Assembly (NCBI RefSeq): GCF_000208745.1
Contig: NC_030851.1
Location: 4,873,956-4,937,955 of the forward strand
DNA from: Theobroma cacao
Taxonomy: Eukaryota > Streptophyta > Magnoliopsida > Malvales > Malvaceae
Length of the DNA: 64,000 nt
Reading direction: 5' to 3'
The notes beneath the pieces were generated by a model. It did no database searches and had not been told where the DNA came from. It saw only the letters and a list, made by a program, of their open reading frames with translations. Of this stretch, positions 49,022 to 61,400 are shown in pieces. Each line of letters begins with the position of its first letter. The stretch's first letter is position 1. A program made the position numbers and the translations under genes.

Positions 49022-50699
49022 ATGGAGCGAGTGGAGGAGCTTCAAGCAAATCTAGCTGCCGGATTCCCTAGCTGTATGAAGACAATGGTTCGCTCAAATG
49101 TTAGACATGGATTTTGGCTGGTAAGCCCAAAATATGTTAACAAGTCAAACATGAGATGATATCCATCATTCCAGAAAGCTTTAAATGTTCTAACTTCTAA
49201 CTCTTATGGTGAGTGGTTACAGCATCTTCCTATGCCATTCTGCAAATTGCATATGCCCAAGCATGATGCAACAGTAATTTTGGAAGATGAAAGTGGGGAA
49301 GAATACAAAACAACCTATATTGCAGAAAGGACAGCATTGAGTGCTGGATGGAAAGCATTCTCAGCTGGTCATAAATTAGTCGAGGGGGATGTTCTAGTGT
49401 TCCATTTGGTCAGTTCTTCAAAGTTTAAGGTACTGTCTGAGTTTTTTCTCTTGTATTTGAATGTCAAAGAATGCAATTCTTGAGAAATTTTTTCTTTCCA
49501 TCATGTCCTAAACTCTGCAATGGAGCTGGATTGATTAATTTGGATATTGATAGAGCAAACAACACCTTCAGGGTTTTTGTGGAAGCAACGCTTCTCCTCC
49601 CCTTTTACACTTTTTATTTATCTTTTTATTTCTTGTGCATCAAGTGGTCTGTAGATCCTCTGAGGATAGTTGACTTACTCCTTTTTGCCTTCCATTCTAT
49701 TCTTGTAGGTTTACATAGTCAAAGCATTCAAATCAAACAAACTAGATGGCAGGTTTGGCTCACTAAATGTGAATGTTGATGCAAAACCAATTAGGTCAGG
49801 TATGTTCTTCTCGTTGAACTTCTTTCTTCTCCTTCTTTTTTTTAATTTTTAAGTTTTTTTCCTTTTTATAAATGGGAAGGTTCCCTATTGTTGTTGATCC
49901 GATTGTCCTTTCTTCTTGAAATGTTGAACTTGAAACAACAATTAAAGTTCGCATGAAGAGGAGAAAGAGAACCTCTAAGAGGGCCAAGTGTTTGGAGCTT
50001 CTTCCACTCAATCATGCACAAGACAATGTTGACAATAACAGCCTGATGGTATTAGACACCAAGAATGAGCGTTTAGTAGATCAATCTGATAATGACAGCA
50101 AGGATCTTAGCTCTGGCCTTTTTGATGGTATCAGATCTTTGGCATCCATTATTGATTTTAATGAGGTCAAAAGCATTGACAGTTTCGTCATTACTGTGAA
50201 TGGTTCAAGAATAGACTCCGAGCTTTCAGAGTACCATAAAACTAAATACTATGAACTCTGCTGCAGTCAGAACTCATTTCTCCATGATCATCTTCTCAAG
50301 AGTATTAGCAGTAAATTGGCAGCTGAAATAATTACTCAGACTGTTAACATTGCAGAGGCCGTTAAAGGCTGCAAACTTTCCTCCTTTCAAGCAGATTATT
50401 CACTCTGGGACAAGACTCTGAAAGGATTTGAGCTGTTAGGCATGAATGTTGGATTTCTTCGAGCTCGATTGAACCGGTTGAAGACCCTTGCCTTGGAATT
50501 ACAGGAGGCTGTGGAGTCAGAGAGGCATAGAGTTAGTCTTGAGCAAGATCACATGAAAGAAGAGAAAAAATCTCTTGAAATGAAGCTTGTGAAACTCAAA
50601 GAGGCAATGCATAGGCTTGATGCTGAGATAGAAAACCTGAAAGCGAATGCTGAGAAGCATGAGCTTATATTTCAGGAGGAGGTTAATGCTGCATGGTGA
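49022..50699 (+). CDS. B3-domain protein with C-terminal coiled coil (Os01g0234100-like), second array copy
   Basis: Exons 49022–49120, 49223–49429 (207 nt), 49709–49794 and 49961–50699 give 376 aa with consistent phase. B3 proteins are nuclear and bind DNA. The B3 domain spans about residues 14–108 (FPSCMKTMVRSNVRHGFWL, then LPMPFCKLHMPKHDATVILE…ALSAGWKAFSAGHKLVEGDV…SSKFK). Next come a basic patch RKRTSKRAK, an acidic linker, the array-specific module (KYYELCCSQNSFLHDHLL…TVNIAEA) and a terminal coiled coil ending NAAW. ATG 49022 lies inside the exon that in paralogues begins further upstream with KRKR; an in-frame stop upstream here means that basic N-terminal part is missing or elsewhere. 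The acceptor at 49960 was chosen because it alone keeps the frame. Confidence 0.75.
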
Positions 50700-51659
50700 T
50701 CATTACCTGTGAGATAGATGATGTCCACTTAATGTAATATATATATACATATATATACATATTCCCCCATCCATGACATGTTTGGGTCATCAAGAGTGTG
50801 TCTGTCCATGTAACTTTTACAGGCAAAATGTTGTAGAAATGTCTCGAGTTCTATTTGCGTATGACGAGACTTAGTATTGAAAAATGAGCAAGTTTTCCAA
50901 TCTGGCTACCATTTTACAGTCGAATGTCATTTGATTTTAAGTCCAGACTAGTTAATGAGTTGTAGGGTATTATTTTCTCTTCCATATTGATTTCTTCTCA
51001 TTCTTCCAGTACATAACAACAACTTTGCACAACGCTTACAATCCTGATGATTATCAGTATACCAGGAAACTGCACAATGTTTCAAATACATTCATTGCAC
51101 AAGTATTTAATTTATTTGTGAACATTTACAATTGGGTTTGCATGATTTAACTTTTTTTATTATTATTTTTTGTAAGAGGATTGAAATCTTAAGTTTGAAC
51201 TTTTCGCTGTTTCCTGTACCTTTCCAATATACACAAAAAAAAAAAAAGAAGAAGAAGAAAACCTCTCAATAAAAATAATTAATTTATTACTAATTTAGTC
51301 AACACTTTTTACCATTTAATCCACTAAAAATTATATTAAACTTGACAAAAACCTTCTATATTATATATAAAAGGAAGTCTCAAACGGTTTCCACACTTGG
51401 CCAGTTATAGTAAGAGAAAACATAATTAGATACAACACGGAAGCAGATAATGTTTTGTTCGGTAATTTTTGGTTAACAGATTTCAAATCAAGCGGTCTTT
51501 TCTTCTTCTTTCTCCTTATGTACTTCTTCAAAGTTGAAAATCTTTAATTAAACAATATTTTTCAATGAAAGAAGATTCAAATTTTTGGTTGAATTCAAAA
51601 TTTTCGAATACCCCAAATATAGCTTTTGAGTGACTGTAGCACCCACCCTTTACCAGGCC
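50700..51659. other. Spacer between the second and third B3 genes
   Basis: 3' UTR of the second copy with a TA/CA-type microsatellite near 50739–50762, then AT-rich sequence with a short A/GAA run (about 51233–51260). No gene seen. Confidence 0.5.
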
Positions 51660-54383
51660 ATGGCTGTTTCTCCGAAACAAAGAATAAGCCCGGTCAAGGT
51701 CTCTTTCTCATCTATCCAAGCATCATACATACGTACATACATACATACATGAGCATCATTCACAATGTTTTATGTATGCATGTATTTTTATACGTATGTA
51801 TGCGATGGTACCATGCATGTTTTTGTAGGAGTATCCGGGTGTGTGACTGTTTTTTTGCTTCTTTCAGGTTAAGCGAAGGAGGCCACCCAAGTACAGGTTC
51901 TTTAGGAAAAAGCTTTCAGGGCTAGACAAAATGACTCCTAATCAAGTGAGCATCATATATCTCAGTTACCCTTTTTTTATTCTGTTCATTGTGCAGTTTC
52001 TTTCCCTTAATGTTGTAGACTGTGAAGTTACTAAGCAATACGATGATCTCATTGTTGAGTTTTGAAAGAAAAAAAATACCAACTTCCTAACTGAGATGGA
52101 CACGGGATGCAGCAGCACCATCTGAATATCATGTCCTTTGACTGTTTTCTGCTTTTGAAAACAGGGAGTGTATAAAGGACTGGGTTTTTGTAAAGGAAAC
52201 TGAAAAGGGCTGTTTAGTGAATCTGTAGAAAGTTAAAAGGACCCTTGTGCTTGATATTTTATTTAGTAAAACCAACTCTAGCTTCCTACAGGAATGATCC
52301 AGCTTCAATCATGTTATCCCATGCTGTTCCTAATGCGTTACTTTCGCATTTAAGCTTCCTTAAGGCAGTCTCTAGACCAAGTCTCAGACTCTTAGCAATG
52401 TGTATAGTTAACTGATACAGATATTTTGTGAATCTTTTGACAGTTCGTTTCTCTTGGAAAGGAGAAGGCCCAACGGTAGTTTAATTTATTTCGAAATACT
52501 TCTTTAAGTCTTTGAACATTCTGAAATTACATTGTATTCTGATGATGTTGCCTCTATAATTTCCTCTTAGCCATAAACGGAAGAGAGTTGATGACATGTA
52601 TGAAAATGATGAAGTCAAGTCTGCTGTAACGGAACGAGCGGTGGAGGTTCAAACTAATCTATCATCTGAATTCCCTAGTCTGATTAAGTACATGCTCCCA
52701 TCACATGTTACTGGAGGATTTTGGCTGGTATACCTCAGTTTTATCGATGCTTTTGTAATTTGGACTACGTCTGCATTAGAATATTGATCTATAGATGTTC
52801 AACTTTTCAAATGGCAGGGTCTTCCCAAGGACTTTTGCTTGAAGCATTTGCCAAAGGAGGACAGAATGATTGTTTTGGAAGATGAAGAGGGGAAAGAGTT
52901 TCAAGCAAAGTATTTGGTGGAAAAGACTGGTCTCAGTGGTGGATGGAGAGGGTTCTCCATTGCTCACAAATTACTGGAGGGAGATGTCTGTGTCTTTCAT
53001 TTAATCAAACCCTCCAAATTGAAGGTAATTGTTTGAGGCATCTTATGCATTACATGTCTGGCATTTTATTTGATTCTCCTATGATTGTCTGTTTTAAATT
53101 GTTTTTTTGAAGAAATTCGATGGAAGGACAAATTGAATGTACCGAAACGCTGTCTGTTTGCTGTTCTGATCATAAATTTGCATGAGAAGTACATATTGCT
53201 AATTTTGCATGGTATAATTCTTGATTGTTTGGTTGAATTTTTAGACTTGGTCTTTCTTGAGAAGTAGAAGAGGCCAACTCAGGCTTTGTGTTCTGAGTAT
53301 TGATATTCTGTTTCCAGTTATATTTTCACATGTTTAAGAGTGGATGAAATCTCCACATGTTTAAACCTTTAACCATCTGCTTGATTACCTGCATTCATTT
53401 AGGTGTACATTGTTAGAAGAGAAGGTTCAGATGAAATGAATGTTGCCCTTGGCCTTCTGAAATTAGAGTCTTCCACCCAACCAATGGACCTTGGCAAGTC
53501 ATTTCTTTTCCCAGTAGCAATTTTTATCTTCTTTATCAATTGTAACTTTCTTGAGAATTATACCTTAATTAAGGTCTCTCAATGATCAGTGAAGGAACCC
53601 AAGATTTGTGAAGGAACAAGAGATGAGTCTTTGGGAAATTATGGGGTGGAGGAAAACAGGATTTGTGTAGAAACAACGGGTAAACCTTTGGAGGTCCTTC
53701 CACTGGGCATTTATCCAAAAACTATTCATAACAATGACCCGACACTCTCCAGCACTAGTTTGGGACCTACTCCATATCACTCTGAAAATGATAGCGAGGA
53801 TCTTGGGTCTGAAGTTTTGGATGGAATCAGGTTGTCTGAATCCATTGTTGATTTTAAAGAAGTGAAAAGCATTGAGAACTTTAAAATTCTTGCAAATGGT
53901 TTAATCATAAATTCTGAGCTTGCCAAATATGTTCAAATGAAGTACTATGAGCTTTGTTGTAGTCAAAAGTCATTCCTTCATGATCATCTTCTCGAGGGAC
54001 TCAACTATAAGTTGGTTGCTGGAGTTATTGCTGAGACCGTCAATATTGCTGATGCCATAAGAGCTGCCAAGCTTACAACCTCCCACCATAATTTTCTGAC
54101 TTGGGACCAGACTTTGAAATCGTTTGAGGGGTTGGGCATGAAAGTTGGCATGTTACGCTCTCGATTGGATCGACTGATGAACCTTTCTTTGAAGGCAAAG
54201 AGACACCAAGAGGCTAGACTTGAACAAGTTCATGCAAAGGAGGAGAAGAGGAAACTTGAAGCCAAGCTTCTGGAAGTAACTGAGGCACTAAATAGGCTTG
54301 ATATAGAGATAGGGTCATTGGAGGAGGAGAATGCTGACAGGCTTGAGATTCTGTTTCAAGAAAAGGCAAGTGCCCCTTGGTGA
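51660..54383 (+). CDS. B3-domain protein with C-terminal coiled coil (Os01g0234100-like), third array copy
   Basis: Exons: 51660–51698, 51868 to 51890 or 51896, 52571–52727, 52818–53024 (207 nt), 53403–53493 (91 nt), 53590–54383; about 436–438 aa. The second-exon end is uncertain: two donors (CCCAA|GTACAG and TACAG|GTTC) keep the HKRKRVDDMY frame, while the longer exon to 51945 would need an acceptor at 52583. The B3 domain runs from FPSLIKYMLPSHVTGGFWL through LPKDFCLKHLPKEDRMIVLE and TGLSGGWRGFSIAHKLLEGD to KPSKLKVYIVRREGSDE. After it come a 60–70-residue linker, the module IVDFKEVKSIENFKILANG…KYYELCCSQKSFLHDHLL, and a coiled coil ending SAPW. The intron after exon 53403–53493 must start GC (G|GCAAGT) to keep the frame. 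This is the best-preserved long-form copy. Confidence 0.82.
51722..51810 (+). repeat. (CATA)n microsatellite with facing TATG run
   Basis: CATACATAC-type repeats (about 51724–51751) are followed by GTATG-type repeats (about 51769–51803) within intron 1 of the third B3 gene; the two can pair as a hairpin. Confidence 0.7.
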
Positions 54384-56019
54384 TAGTGGGCACTTTGTGT
54401 TGGTGGCCTATGGTTTTTGTGCTGAAACATGAGCCTTTTGTTTTGGAAGAAAGTTCCATGTTTCATGGTGATCCATTTTCTGAAAGATCCCGGCTTTCAT
54501 GCTTTGGTGAGTCTCTTTGTGGATCCCAGGCACAGCAGCAAATAGTATTTTGTGAAGAAGACATCAGTACATGTACTTATATTTTTGTGAGGGAGGTATT
54601 GTATATGGTCCTCAGAAGGGGATAGCTTATGAATTGCCATAAATCAAAAGTGTGTACTGTTGTATGTTTATAAATCAAAAGTGTCCAGTGTTTGATGTAA
54701 TCATTCTGTTTTGCTCTCCATTTTCTTACTTTTGGAAGTGGATTTTTGTCCATTTGTTTAGACTTAAAGACAAATATCCATATCCTAGCAGCAGCAGCAG
54801 CAGCAAGGGGTTCAAACACTAAAACCAAATGTAGGATATCTATGCTTTTGTTCAACCCGAACAAAAATTCTTGAGTATTTTGTAAAAAGTTAGTAAAAGC
54901 AAAACATAGTCCTGCCATCCAAGGTGAGAAATTTCCACATGGCTACTTCAAATAGTGGCAGAGCCACTTTACCTCTGGACATTGCAAAATTTATGCTTCA
55001 TAACACTTTTAAGTTATCCAAAATCCTAATTTCTCAATTCTAATTACAATGCTAATAAATCATTTTAGATATAATGTTTTAAAAAAATTCTAAATTATTT
55101 TTTAAAAAATTTAAATAAAATTTTTATTATTTTATTACGTTCTATCAAGTTTTTATATTTTTATTTTAGATCTAATCGACTAATTAACGTTTAAATGTGA
55201 AAAAATTACTTGATCAAAACATCATGTCGCATCTGTTTTTGTTACGACATAATAGCATGTCATATTAATATCATGTAACATAATTTTTGAATCAATTAAT
55301 AGTAATAAAAATTTATTTGATTTAAAATAAAAATATAAAAACTTGATTGAACATAATATAAAAATAAAAATTTATTTAAAATTTTTTAAAATCATTTAAA
55401 AAAATTTGCAAGTGCTGTAACAATATATTAGTATCCATATAATTTTTTAAATTAGACATATTTACTTATTCATACTTCAAAATTTATCTTTTAAAATTTT
55501 TTATATTGAGAATTTTAAGTTTTCTTTTTTTTTTTAATAAAAAAAAGAATTTAAATTTTATTCTTTAAATAAAAAAATTATGTATCAATTAATAAATCAA
55601 ATACCTAAATACATGTTGAGAATTTTAAATTTGTATTACTCATTTTACTCATTTTCAAATCTACTAATCTTTGTAAAAACTGACTACTCATTTTCAGTCG
55701 GGTCCTCAAAAAGCCTTTTGCCGCTGACATCAACATGGTTACATTTGAATTTCAAAACTCCGACCTAAAGAAACAAACCGCGCACGCTCAGACATCAAGA
55801 CACCGTACTGTGCTCCTCTCCCTGACCAAAACCCCAGAAACAGAGCATTAAAGACTGGGTTTCCTTCCTGGGTCTAAACCATAAACCCAAAGGTCACCCC
55901 TTTTTTCAGTTTTCTCTTTTGGACAAGAAAAGAAGAGAACCCCTTTCAATCCATTTCTGTTTTCGATCAATCCTGTTCCATTTCCTGAATCCATCGGCTG
56001 AAACAGAGTGCCAAAGAAA
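54384..56019. other. Spacer between the third and fourth B3 genes
   Basis: 3' UTR of the third copy, a CAG microsatellite (about 54787–54805), the palindromic MITE at 55069–55428, and the 5' flank of the fourth B3 gene. No gene seen. Confidence 0.5.
55069..55428. mobile_element. AT-rich palindromic MITE, family shared with 35417–35873
   Basis: The outer ~130 bp on each side are inverted repeats (shared blocks ATCAAGTTTTTATATTTTTATTTTA, quoted only in part: ATCAAGTTTTTATATTTT, and TTTAAAAAATTT). The centre carries ATGTCATATTAATATCATGT, resembling the centre of the 35.4-kb element. It has no coding capacity. Confidence 0.7.
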
Positions 56020-57805
56020 ATGGTGGCACCAAAGTCAACGTATGAACAGATGCGTAAAAGGAGATTGGAGGAGAACAAGAAGAGGATGGAAGAACTCAAT
56101 CTCAAGAACCTCTCTCAGGCTTTGAAGAATACTAGCCCCAAGCCATCTCCTGTGAGTGTATGCACCCGTGTTTTTATTTGATGGGTTACATGTTATAATA
56201 TGACTATCTATCTCCAAGGATTTTGAGTTTACATACACGCAGATGAAGCAGATGAAGCCCCGAACGCCTCGGCAACGAGTGGACTTAACAGCAGTGAGAA
56301 GGTCTAGCCGTGTTGCGGACAAGCCCAAACCGAACTACAAAGATGTAAGCTTTCTCTCTCTATTAGCAACAGGATTGAAATTTTTGAAAGGTGGAAGTGT
56401 TTCACATATATAGCAATACTCTGTTGATTGTTAATGTTGATGGCCCAATTTCTTGATGGTTGGCAGATCCCTCTTGAACCTTTGGAGAGACCCAGAAGGT
56501 TAAAAATGTTACTCAATATTCTTCTTTTGTTGTTGTGCGTGCGTTTGGCCATTCGTTAAGCTTCTAAGGTTGGCCCTGTCTGACACTTCATAGCTAGAGT
56601 TTACTTGCAGGAGCCACTCGCGGAGAAACCTGTGGGATCGAGTTTATGCTTCAGATGAAGAAAGAGCCTATGCAATTGAAAGAGCAGAACAACTTGAATC
56701 TACTTTAGAATCTGATTATCCAAGTTTTGTGAAGCCCATGCTCCAATCACACGTAACTGGGGGATTTTGGCTAGTAAGATGACTGCTCACTATCTTTTTG
56801 ATTCTTTTGATTTTTGTTGTCCTTCCTACTAAAAAATATCATTACATGTATTTTGATTGCTATGTTCTAATAGGAAAATGAAATGGTATTAATTTGGCTT
56901 GCCTTGGTGATGAGATATTGTTTGTGACATGTTCAACAGGGTCTGCCAGTCCAATTTTGCAAGAAGCACCTGCCTGATGAAGACAAAATGATTAGTTTGG
57001 TGGATGAGACAGGAGAGGAGTTTCCAACCAAATACCTTGCTGAAAAAACGGGTCTTAGCGGTGGATGGAGAGGGTTTTCAGTTGATCACAATCTAGTTGA
57101 TGGGGACGCTTTAGTATTCCAGCTTGTCACCCCTGCAGAATTTAAGGTGACTAACAAACTCAAACTTGAATTTTACGCCTCATTCATTTTAGCTCTTGTA
57201 GGAGCACCTTATATGTTGCTACTTTCTTGTAAATTAAGCTTGACGAATGAAATAAATGGTCTTGAGCTTTTAGTCTATGGATGTTTACTCTTCTATAAGT
57301 TATGTCAACCACTTTTTTTCCTTAGGTGTATATTATCAGGGCATACGAGTCAGAAGACAATGAAGATGGTGAACCTGGAGAAGATGACAAGGAGCCAGAA
57401 CCAGATGTCAAGCCAGACGTCCAAGTTTTGGACAGAAGTGCAAAACGAATCCGAGCAAGTAACTACTTTCTGCTCCTCCTAAACCTTCAATTTGTAGAGC
57501 ATGTTCTAGACTTTGTTTTTCCACCAAGCTCTTCAGTACAAAAGAGATTTGATAAACCAAGTCAATCAGGCTTACAATATCTTTAAAATCCCAGATTTTT
57601 TTTTTAATTTTTTTGGAACGATTGGGTTGGAAGTGTGAGCTGAATCTGAACCCTATTACTAAAGGACAAAGAGATACAGCTAAATGTTTGGAAAAATGCC
57701 GGAAATATTGATAAAGCATAAAATGTCACTCCCTTTTTGCATTTGAATAATTTGATATTTAAATGTTGGCACTCTGACTTTGAACTGGTTTTTGCAGGGA
57801 AGTAA
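56020..57805 (+). CDS. B3-domain protein, At3g19184/At5g42700-like, fourth array copy
   Basis: Seven exons (56020–56151, 56243–56344, 56467–56498, 56611–56773, 56940–57146 (207 nt), 57326–57458, 57798–57805) encode about 258 aa. It opens MVAPKSTYEQMRKRRLEENK and KKRMEELNLKNLSQAL, the conserved basic start of this plant subfamily. RSSRVADKPKPNYKDIPLEP and ERPRR follow, then the B3 domain at about 122–219 (YPSFVKPMLQSHVTGGFWL, LPVQFCKKHLPDEDKMISLV, TGLSGGWRGFSVDHNLVDGD, AEFKVYIIRAYES). An acidic tail (EDNEDGEPGEDDKEPEPD) and a short basic end follow. It is a predicted nuclear DNA-binding protein without the long coiled-coil module of the other three. The 3' end is uncertain: in phase the last exon adds only two residues before TAA 57803–57805, while another frame would run to TGA 57864–57866. 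Confidence 0.88.
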
Positions 57806-58474
57806 AAGACGTTCTACAGCCGACACCTCATGTATGGCTGCGGAGAAGCGATGGGGGCAGAAGTGATAACAAAAAGTTTGAAAGCACACAAACATTCAGC
57901 TGAGGACTTGTACGGAAATTCGCCAGCTGCTTGACTGTTTTTGGATCTTTAAAGTGATCAAACACAAGATAGTTACTCAGGGATTACGAACCCAGACAAG
58001 GTGGGAAAATGATTGTCATTAGCTGATGACTAGTATGCATTTTGCACATATCTAATTAGGGATTGAAAAAGATTGGGTTTGGGTGAAATTATTTGCTTGA
58101 TTCCACACATTATTTCTGAGTGGCTGCGCTTGACATTAATTAAAATATGAATGGACTGAGATTTAACAGTGATATGTTCGATGTATAATTAACCATGAAA
58201 TTTCTCTGATATCCATACAATACAGAGAAAGGGCAGTAGTGAATGTGATTTAGGTGTTTGATAAACCAACTTTTTTCCCTTTCTATAAATCTCTTATTAT
58301 AATCCTCTATCCATTTTATTGGAACACAATCCGGCTATATTTCCAATAGAATGTGTATATCTTGGTATGAGATGCAAAGAGTGTAATACAGCTCAATTTC
58401 TTCTCACGTGTATACTTATTTGAAGAATTGGGAGAGGCTTCACCCAGAAGGATGTTTTTTTCATCATCGTCACA
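57806..58474. other. Convergent spacer after the B3 array
   Basis: 3' flanks of the fourth B3 gene (plus strand) and of the quinone oxidoreductase (minus strand). No other feature seen. Confidence 0.5.
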
Positions 58475-61400
58475 TCATAACTTAGCCATTTGCTGTTCAA
58501 AGGTCGGATCGATGCAAACAACCACCTGTTAGAAGTTTATAGTTACATAAACGCATTAAAGGCCTAGATGGTTTGCCTGAATGCTCATTTTAACAAGGAT
58601 CAACTGAATAAACAAGCAAATACTGACCTTGCCTGCACTTTTACCCGAATGGAGATACTCAACAGCATCTGCAACAGAACGCAAGCCCAAAAATCTTTTC
58701 GGGTCTATTGCAACCTATTACAATTCAATTAAGAGCATGTAAGGAATTCAAATCACTGCAAGTAATCAATTCAAATGGTATCAAAGAAAAGAAAAATATG
58801 ACTAAATAATGCATATATAACTGATCATTTAAATGATCTTATGCATCCTAAATAGATTGAAATTTAGACTGTAATTCATATTATTGAGGGAGAAGTATAT
58901 CAAACATAAAACATGATATATATTACCTTAAGCTTTCCCGAAGAGTAAAGTTGAAATAGTCTATCCAGGTGTTCTTTCCATAAATGGCTATATTGTACCA
59001 GGAAAAAGCCAGCCTGAAAACAAAAACATTGTCAAAACAATCAAACCGCAAGATTTTCATGCCATGTGCTTCTCCCCAGCCCACTACCCCACACCCCTAC
59101 CCTGAAAAGGAATAAGGTTCAAAGAAGACAATATGAGCTACAGTCTTAGTTGCTTCAATCACCAGAAAACGAAGAAAAGAATATTGCTCAATAAATTTTC
59201 CTAAGTCTATTTGGCTAACCCATGTTGGCATTTTTATAGTCTCAGAAGTTAGTGGGTCATTATTACAAGACCCTTTTTCTTGTGTAAAGGAATCATAACC
59301 AAAGGACAACTTCTAAACAGCTTAAAAGTTCATCATTTAGCAATTACATACCACAGTTTGGCTTTTAGACAAAAGCTTCTCAACAAGTCCAGGATAATTT
59401 GATGGCTTCCATCCATGCTCCCCTTGATACTATACAAAAATGAATTAGTTTGATAGGACTAAATAAGAAGTATAACATCAGGCCCCAAGAAAAACATCAG
59501 AAGCTATAAAAGTTGCATACATGAAGATTAACTAGATTGTATTGGGGTAAATTAACAATTCAGTAGTAACAATATTACGTAAGATTGGGCCTATAAAAAA
59601 ATATATATTTTATGTAAGATTGGGAATGCATAGTTTGTTCAATTCTCTCACAAACACAACTAATATATCCATAGAGTGCAGAAGTGAAATAAATAAATCT
59701 GCACTCCAAATTCTTACAAATTTAATGTTTTTTTTAACAAATATCCATCTTTAAAATTACCAAAAAAAAATCAAATATGAGCTAAAGAGATAACACGCAA
59801 ACTCGATATAAAATATGTTAAAAACTAAAAGCTATGTGTCAAAAGTTCTTTAAAAATTGTAAGCTCATTATAGGAAAACAACCTGAGATATCATTCCTAT
59901 CACAATGAGTCGTCCATGGATAGCCAAAGCATTCAAGCATAAATCAAACATGTCCCCACCAACAGATTCGTAGACGATGTCCACCCCTTTAGGAAACTCC
60001 TTCTTGAGAACCTGGAAAACTACAAAGTCATAGATGTTCCTTCTGTGTTGAGATCAATCTCAAAAGTCGGGGCATGGATGATGATTGAAGGATAGCACCC
60101 AAGATCTTAGTCACGGAAAAGGTGTTGAGATCAATCTCAGAAGTCAGACCATGGATGATGATTAAAGGATGCAACCATTGGAGAACCAGCTAAGTAGACA
60201 ACAATCCCTCTTAATTGAGAGTTCAAATACTTCAATTATATCATACAGAGACAATGAGATACAACAGTACTTAATGTTAAAAATCTTATAATCCAAAGTG
60301 ATCGAGTTAAAACAGTTGCACTCATGTAATCAAATTTTATTCACTAAAATATTTCTTTGAATGAAACCAATGAAGTTAACTTCATCTTCCTAACCTGAAT
60401 ACCCCTGCCCCAAAAAAAGAAATAAGAAAAGAAAAAGGTAGAATGGTGAAAAAGGAAGAAAAATTTAAAATAAGAGTTTCAGATACGTACAGTTTTGATA
60501 TCTTCAATTTTATAATCTATGACTCGATCAACACCCAATTCTTTCAAAAGCCTTGCCTTTTCTTTCCCTCCGCAAGTGGCAACAACTTTATTGCCTGCCA
60601 GTTTTGCAAGCTGCATATGTATTTATGATTAACATTTTTACTTACTGCCCAAAAAAGGTGGGGTTAGGAGCTTACAGAAGTGATATATCAAGGAAATAAA
60701 AGGCAATATTATGTTGAAAATACAATCATAAGACAACACTAAACTGAACAAGTACAGAACTACATTTGCCATAGAGGAAGGAATTATGATGGTCATATAA
60801 AATATGTGTTTGATGTTTTAGCAAATGAATGAAATATCATAATTCACTATGTATAAAACTAAGATAAGCATGAAAGTACAATAAGATAATAATAAAATAA
60901 AAAAGCTGCACTTTATTCAAACAAACAATAGGGAAAAAAATGAATTGATAATGTTTAGTCCAGATTAAAGTTGGCAACTGTCAAATACAGCTTATACAAA
61001 TTCAAGTAATGAGAAATATCTTCTTGTTATTATACGAACCTGGACTGCAAATTGTCCAGTCCCTCCAGCAGCAGCAGTTACGAGGACAACTTTTCTGGAT
61101 TCCATCTGACCAGCCTATAAGGTCAAAAAAAAGGAGATAGAAAAGGTTTCAGAGAAAAGAAAACAACTGAGGGCTACAACGTAGAGTTAGAAAAAAATGA
61201 ACAAAGAAGAGAATATGGCCACAAAATCTTACAAGGGAGCAGAACTCAGACACATACAGAGACGTGATGAGGGAAAAAGGGGTCCATGAACGATAAGGGG
61301 GGTTGGGAGAATGGGAAACTTTACTTCTAAATAAGAAAAATTAGAACAATGAGGTACCTTGTCCAAAGCAATTGATGCTGTTAATCCTGAAGTAAGCATA

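Noticed and set aside
49471..49779. 102-codon forward frame in the second B3 gene
   Set aside because: It is intron 2 read through into the next exon in the wrong frame.
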